From Nonlabens tegetincola (GTDB lineage: Bacteria > Bacteroidota > Bacteroidia > Flavobacteriales > Flavobacteriaceae): a DNA stretch of 64,000 bases. The translations under genes were made by a program, and so were the position numbers. The notes below the pieces were generated by a model. It made no database searches. It was not told the DNA's origin and was given only the letters and a program-made list of their open reading frames with translations. The DNA lies in assembly GCF_002954355.1 (NCBI RefSeq), contig NZ_MQVV01000010.1, forward strand, positions 558,001 through 622,000. Reading direction: 5' to 3'. Shown piece after piece: positions 61,601 through 64,000 of this stretch; within the stretch, counting starts at the first letter, position 1; the number at the start of each line of letters is the position of its first letter.

Positions 61601-64000
61601 TATGAATGGTATTTATACACGTGTACTCATATGGGATAAAAAAAGTATTTTAAAAGATGAAGTACTTTACTTCAATAAGGGAACAAATAGTGTTTCATGT
61701 ACATTTAAAGATGTAAAGGGAGATAATTTGAATTTTCAATTTATCACCTACATAGAAAATCATTTACATTCCATTTCCAAGACATTAAGTCTACAGAAAA
61801 TTACACCAGTCAATTATAAAATTGAGACAAGTACATTTAGGGATAAATTAGCCCCAGGCGAAGAAGAGATATGGTCATTTAAAATTAAAAATCAAAAAGA
61901 CCAGCCTATGGTGGCAGAGGTACTAGCGAGTATGTATGATTTGGGTCTAGATCAGTTTAAGCCTAGCTATTGGGGTTTGCCTTACTTCAACAATTATAAT
62001 TACGGTATACATGTAGGTTATTTTGAAAACATAGAACCGTTAAATGATGATTCTGATAGTATCTTCTTTAATAGTACTTATGATAATACAGTGACCACTT
62101 TGGAGTATGATAGACTTCGGTTTTTTGGACTCAATTTTAATAATCCAGGAATTGTAAACAGTAGTTATCTTAAAAACATAAGTCGTAAACATAAGGAGTT
62201 AAAACCAAAACAAGGTTTTGTAGTAGGAGTCGTGAGCGATTATGATGGCCCTTTAGTAGGCGCAACAGTGAATGTAAAGGGAACGAATATAGCTACCACT
62301 ACAGATTTTGATGGTCGTTATGAAATTGTTGCTCAAAAGGAGGATGTTTTGGTAGTTTCCTATGTAGGTTATGAGAGTAAAGAAATAATGGTAGGAGAGG
62401 ATACGGTAATCAATGCATCTTTAAACTCTTCTTTGGATGAGGTTGTAGTTGTAGGCTATAGAACAACTAAAAAGCCGAAATTAACTTCTTCAGTATCTAT
62501 AGTTACTTCTGATTCTATTGAGATGCTTCCAAATTCAGAAGTTATTCAAAGATTACAAGGTCAAGTGCCTGGTTTGCAAGTGCAATACTCAAGTGGTCAA
62601 CCTGGTGCAAATCCACAGGTTTTAATAAGAGGAATATCATCTGGTCAAAGCAATATATCACCTTTATATATAGTTGATGGTGTTCCTGTGAATAAGGAAG
62701 ACTTCAAAGGGCTTAATCCAGATGATATTAAAGAAATCGCAACTCTTAAAGATGCGGCAGCAACATCCATTTATGGTAATCGTGGAGCAAATGGAGTAAT
62801 TGTGATATCAACCAAACAAGGTGTTTCAACTGCCGACATTGTTAATCAGGAAATAGAATTAAACAAAGTCAAGGCTAGAAAAAACCTAAAAGAAACTGCC
62901 TTTTTCCTGCCACACTTAAAAACAGATAAACAGGGGAATCTTAAAGTAAGTTTTACGAGTCCAGAAATGCTTACCGAATGGAAATTTCGATTACTAGCCC
63001 ATAACAAACAAGGTCAGTTTGCACAACTCACTAAAACAGTGCGGACTCAAAAAGATTTGAGCATTGTTCCCAACGCACCGCGATTCTTAAGAGAAAAAGA
63101 TACCATTAAATTATCTACTAAAATAGCCAACCTTTCTGAGGAGGATTATAACGGTATAGCTCGATTACAATTATCAAGTGCAATTGATGGTTCAAGTATT
63201 GACGATAAATTTAATAATACTAGCGCTACTCAGAATTTTCAGGTAGATGCCGGTGGCAATACATCAGTAGCATGGACTTTTGTAGTCCCAGTAGGAGCGC
63301 CGCCAGTCACTTATAGAATTACTGCAAGTACGGGCAAGTTCTCAGATGGAGAAGAAAATGTATTGCCTGTTCTTACTAATCGCGACTTGGTTACTGAGAC
63401 ACAGTCAATGTGGGTAAGATCAGGTGTTAATAAAAGTTTCATCCTTAGCAATCTTAAAGAGAATAATTCCAGCACTTTAGAACATCATAAACTTACATTA
63501 GAATACACTTCAAACCCTGCATGGTACGCTATTAAAGCCTTACCTTATCTTAAGGAATATGAACACGAGTGTGCCGAACAGACTTTCTCTAGATATTTTG
63601 CCAATGCTACATCGGCACATATTTTAAACAGTCATCCAGAAGTGAAAAAGGTTTTTGACAAATGGGCAGCACTAGACGTTCCTTTATCAAAGTTGGAAAA
63701 GAATGATCAACTCAAATCCATTTTACTTACCCATACTCCATGGGTGCTAGATACGCAGGATGAAAAAGAACAGCTTAAAAGACTAGCAACTTTGTTTGAT
63801 CTGGATCGAACAGCTAGAGAGCAGAAACGTACTTTCAAAAAACTTAAGAAACTTCAAAATAATTCGGGATGGTTCCCATGGTTTAATGGCGGTGCAGACA
63901 ATGAATACATTTCTAGACATATAGTCTCGGGAATAGGTCGAATGGAACAACTGCAAATTAGACATGAAAATCAGGAAGAAATGAGGGCTATGTACGATAA
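58614..64000 (+). CDS. Alpha-2-macroglobulin-like protein with inserted TonB-receptor plug module (3' end outside the window)
   Basis: An open frame of more than 1795 codons runs off the right edge. A signal peptide (about 1-20) is followed by a helical N-terminal region (about 25-370), macroglobulin-like beta domains including an MG2-type segment (Tyr-Leu-Asp-Arg-Gly-Ile-Tyr-Arg-Pro, about 577), and later a macroglobulin core with Cys-Ala-Glu-Gln-Thr (Cys1653), the thioester motif of bacterial alpha-2-macroglobulins. Between these, residues about 1200-1400 form a carboxypeptidase-regulatory-like domain and a TonB plug with Asp-Glu-Val-Val-Val-Val-Gly-Tyr and Tyr-Ile-Val-Asp-Gly-Val-Pro. It is probably an envelope protease trap; the plug may link it to outer-membrane systems (inference). 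A TATCTTTA box lies upstream. Confidence 0.85.
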   Translation, partial: MKSTPAILFVLILLGQIIVAQSPFQNQWEEIEKLELSNKINEAHKILNGIYEKAQKDQLNDEMIKVTVFKSKYTLINQEDAQRKVLKMLDSLITIKQFPERNIYQSYKAQLLFNYYNTNRYLIDRRNKQNGAIDDFKQWTKIQFVDEINALFTSSLEEPLELAKIKTVEYDALFFQRVNGRFLQPTLLDVLFREAFPFFNDPIKKSYYSPIKPTEKEMFLPTQEISANATLLKVYPVLKMYNLLEKLHSRLGNDQAYLYTVIERMKYERSLSNDEFTLLYIDALEKLYRANKGNKEASLVLNLLAREYYQLSLDYSLPDFKSYRNKSIQLAQLAIDDYKDSYGSLLAQVILSSIFETTARIDIDNYVTPNDSILGNLTYRNIDNATLYVIPGKSYYLYKNDSLARDTFNKALANNELIHTEHFPLHDVEDTYSHDYQFVVPGLNAGHYNAVLEVCENDVSKIKFLSFNVSNIAAIERKTPTYIELSLYNRKTGAPLRSARVKRFNNYTYNPIGNFKVDQDGRVKLPLKKNEDANDFDLLIINGKDTLETDLYGYREVKTKYKHERIAKSFLYLDRGIYRPNQEVFFKGIVLENYKKQSKTLDNFTVKLEVKDANYQVIHEDTLTTNDYGSVSGSFKLPQDVLTGRFTLSLNKINDRIRNVDRWINNQYSFQVEEYKLPKFKTSFDPIKELYKINDSVKVVGKAMALLGSPITNAQVKYTVKRKAQYHWYYRYKNKEESFQTGTVKTKKDGSYEIVFKALPDENYKKGEKVSYTYEVNAAVTDLNGETREANTQVKVSTEPFSLSISKNDLTIDNDTITIAARNANGQFASTKVVLEIRKKENENRPIFQKRTESNYYSHRSYIVNEKSENTEVFPKFYEYSREDHINAFPYRAAYNREFVSSSNRYESRPANDWKDMPIVYKKEVVIDSITSVKVPINEEWQNGAYYFFVKSIEEDVSNRQEVNIHADKSQPLFPTILEVDVSQNNDLTSVTAKTSMNGIYTRVLIWDKKSILKDEVLYFNKGTNSVSCTFKDVKGDNLNFQFITYIENHLHSISKTLSLQKITPVNYKIETSTFRDKLAPGEEEIWSFKIKNQKDQPMVAEVLASMYDLGLDQFKPSYWGLPYFNNYNYGIHVGYFENIEPLNDDSDSIFFNSTYDNTVTTLEYDRLRFFGLNFNNPGIVNSSYLKNISRKHKELKPKQGFVVGVVSDYDGPLVGATVNVKGTNIATTTDFDGRYEIVAQKEDVLVVSYVGYESKEIMVGEDTVINASLNSSLDEVVVVGYRTTKKPKLTSSVSIVTSDSIEMLPNSEVIQRLQGQVPGLQVQYSSGQPGANPQVLIRGISSGQSNISPLYIVDGVPVNKEDFKGLNPDDIKEIATLKDAAATSIYGNRGANGVIVISTKQGVSTADIVNQEIELNKVKARKNLKETAFFLPHLKTDKQGNLKVSFTSPEMLTEWKFRLLAHNKQGQFAQLTKTVRTQKDLSIVPNAPRFLREKDTIKLSTKIANLSEEDYNGIARLQLSSAIDGSSIDDKFNNTSATQNFQVDAGGNTSVAWTFVVPVGAPPVTYRITASTGKFSDGEENVLPVLTNRDLVTETQSMWVRSGVNKSFILSNLKENNSSTLEHHKLTLEYTSNPAWYAIKALPYLKEYEHECAEQTFSRYFANATSAHILNSHPEVKKVFDKWAALDVPLSKLEKNDQLKSILLTHTPWVLDTQDEKEQLKRLATLFDLDRTAREQKRTFKKLKKLQNNSGWFPWFNGGADNEYISRHIVSGIGRMEQLQIRHENQEEMRAMYD

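Noticed and set aside
1-64000. tRNA, rRNA or insertion sequence.
   Set aside because: I saw no convincing T-loop/anticodon pattern, rRNA stretch, transposase frame or terminal repeats, but this is a reading by eye and not a covariance search.

Overview
The window is about 64 kb of AT-rich chromosome from a member of the Bacteroidota, almost certainly a marine flavobacterium (family Flavobacteriaceae). Supporting signs are gldA and a RemB-like gliding protein, secreted proteins with type IX secretion C-terminal sorting domains, promoters of the TTG-N19-TAnnTTTG type close to start codons, a DAHP synthase/chorismate mutase fusion, and MgtE, YpdA and TonB-linked outer-membrane proteins. A 14-base palindrome, GCTTTCGCGAAAGC, occurs 15 times without mismatch; it may be a genus-level signature (Nonlabens-like organisms are a guess, not a proof). 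No rRNA, tRNA, CRISPR array, prophage or insertion sequence was recognised.

Layout. 0-4 kb: two TonB-type energy transducers and a RemB-like protein that carries its own TonB-like N-terminal domain. 4-7 kb: rpsO-pnp, then a small lipoprotein with a 36-residue membrane peptide gene behind it on the minus strand. 8-13 kb: rpe, a YpdA-type reductase, marC, an S41 peptidase broken by a one-base frameshift, dCMP deaminase and a HupE/UreJ-like protein. 13-18 kb: a TPR hybrid histidine kinase, rsmA and mgtE. 18-21.5 kb: two glycosyltransferases of the arsenosugar-associated families, a purine nucleoside phosphorylase and a DUF547 protein, then gldA on the other strand. 22.5-30 kb: an aromatic amino acid operon (aminotransferase, tyrA, DAHP synthase/chorismate mutase), then rsgA, dtd, mazG-like, aroA and queA. 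It is preceded by a transcription attenuator with a 16-residue leader peptide, MNNNHFWYGYYFYPKG. 30-36.4 kb: a secreted S1 protease, rlmN, an arylsulfotransferase-like lipoprotein and a secreted fibronectin-like protein. 36.5-42 kb: polyprenyl synthetase, der and an outer-membrane barrel protein. 42-46 kb: a membrane glycosyltransferase operon. 46-58.5 kb, minus strand: an RluB-like protein lacking the catalytic Asp, a nitrilase, a UbiA prenyltransferase, the rod-shape cluster mreB-mreC-mreD-mrdA-rodA, purH, mpl and a TPR protein. 58.6 kb to the end: a giant alpha-2-macroglobulin-like protein with an inserted TonB-receptor plug module, cut by the window edge.

The most rewarding observations are the attenuator, whose leader peptide, antiterminator and terminator can all be read directly; the palindrome, which sits in intergenic DNA and inside eight genes in all three reading frames; the catalytic Asp-to-Asn change in the RluB-like protein; and the frameshifted S41 peptidase, where one missing base in a G run explains the break.
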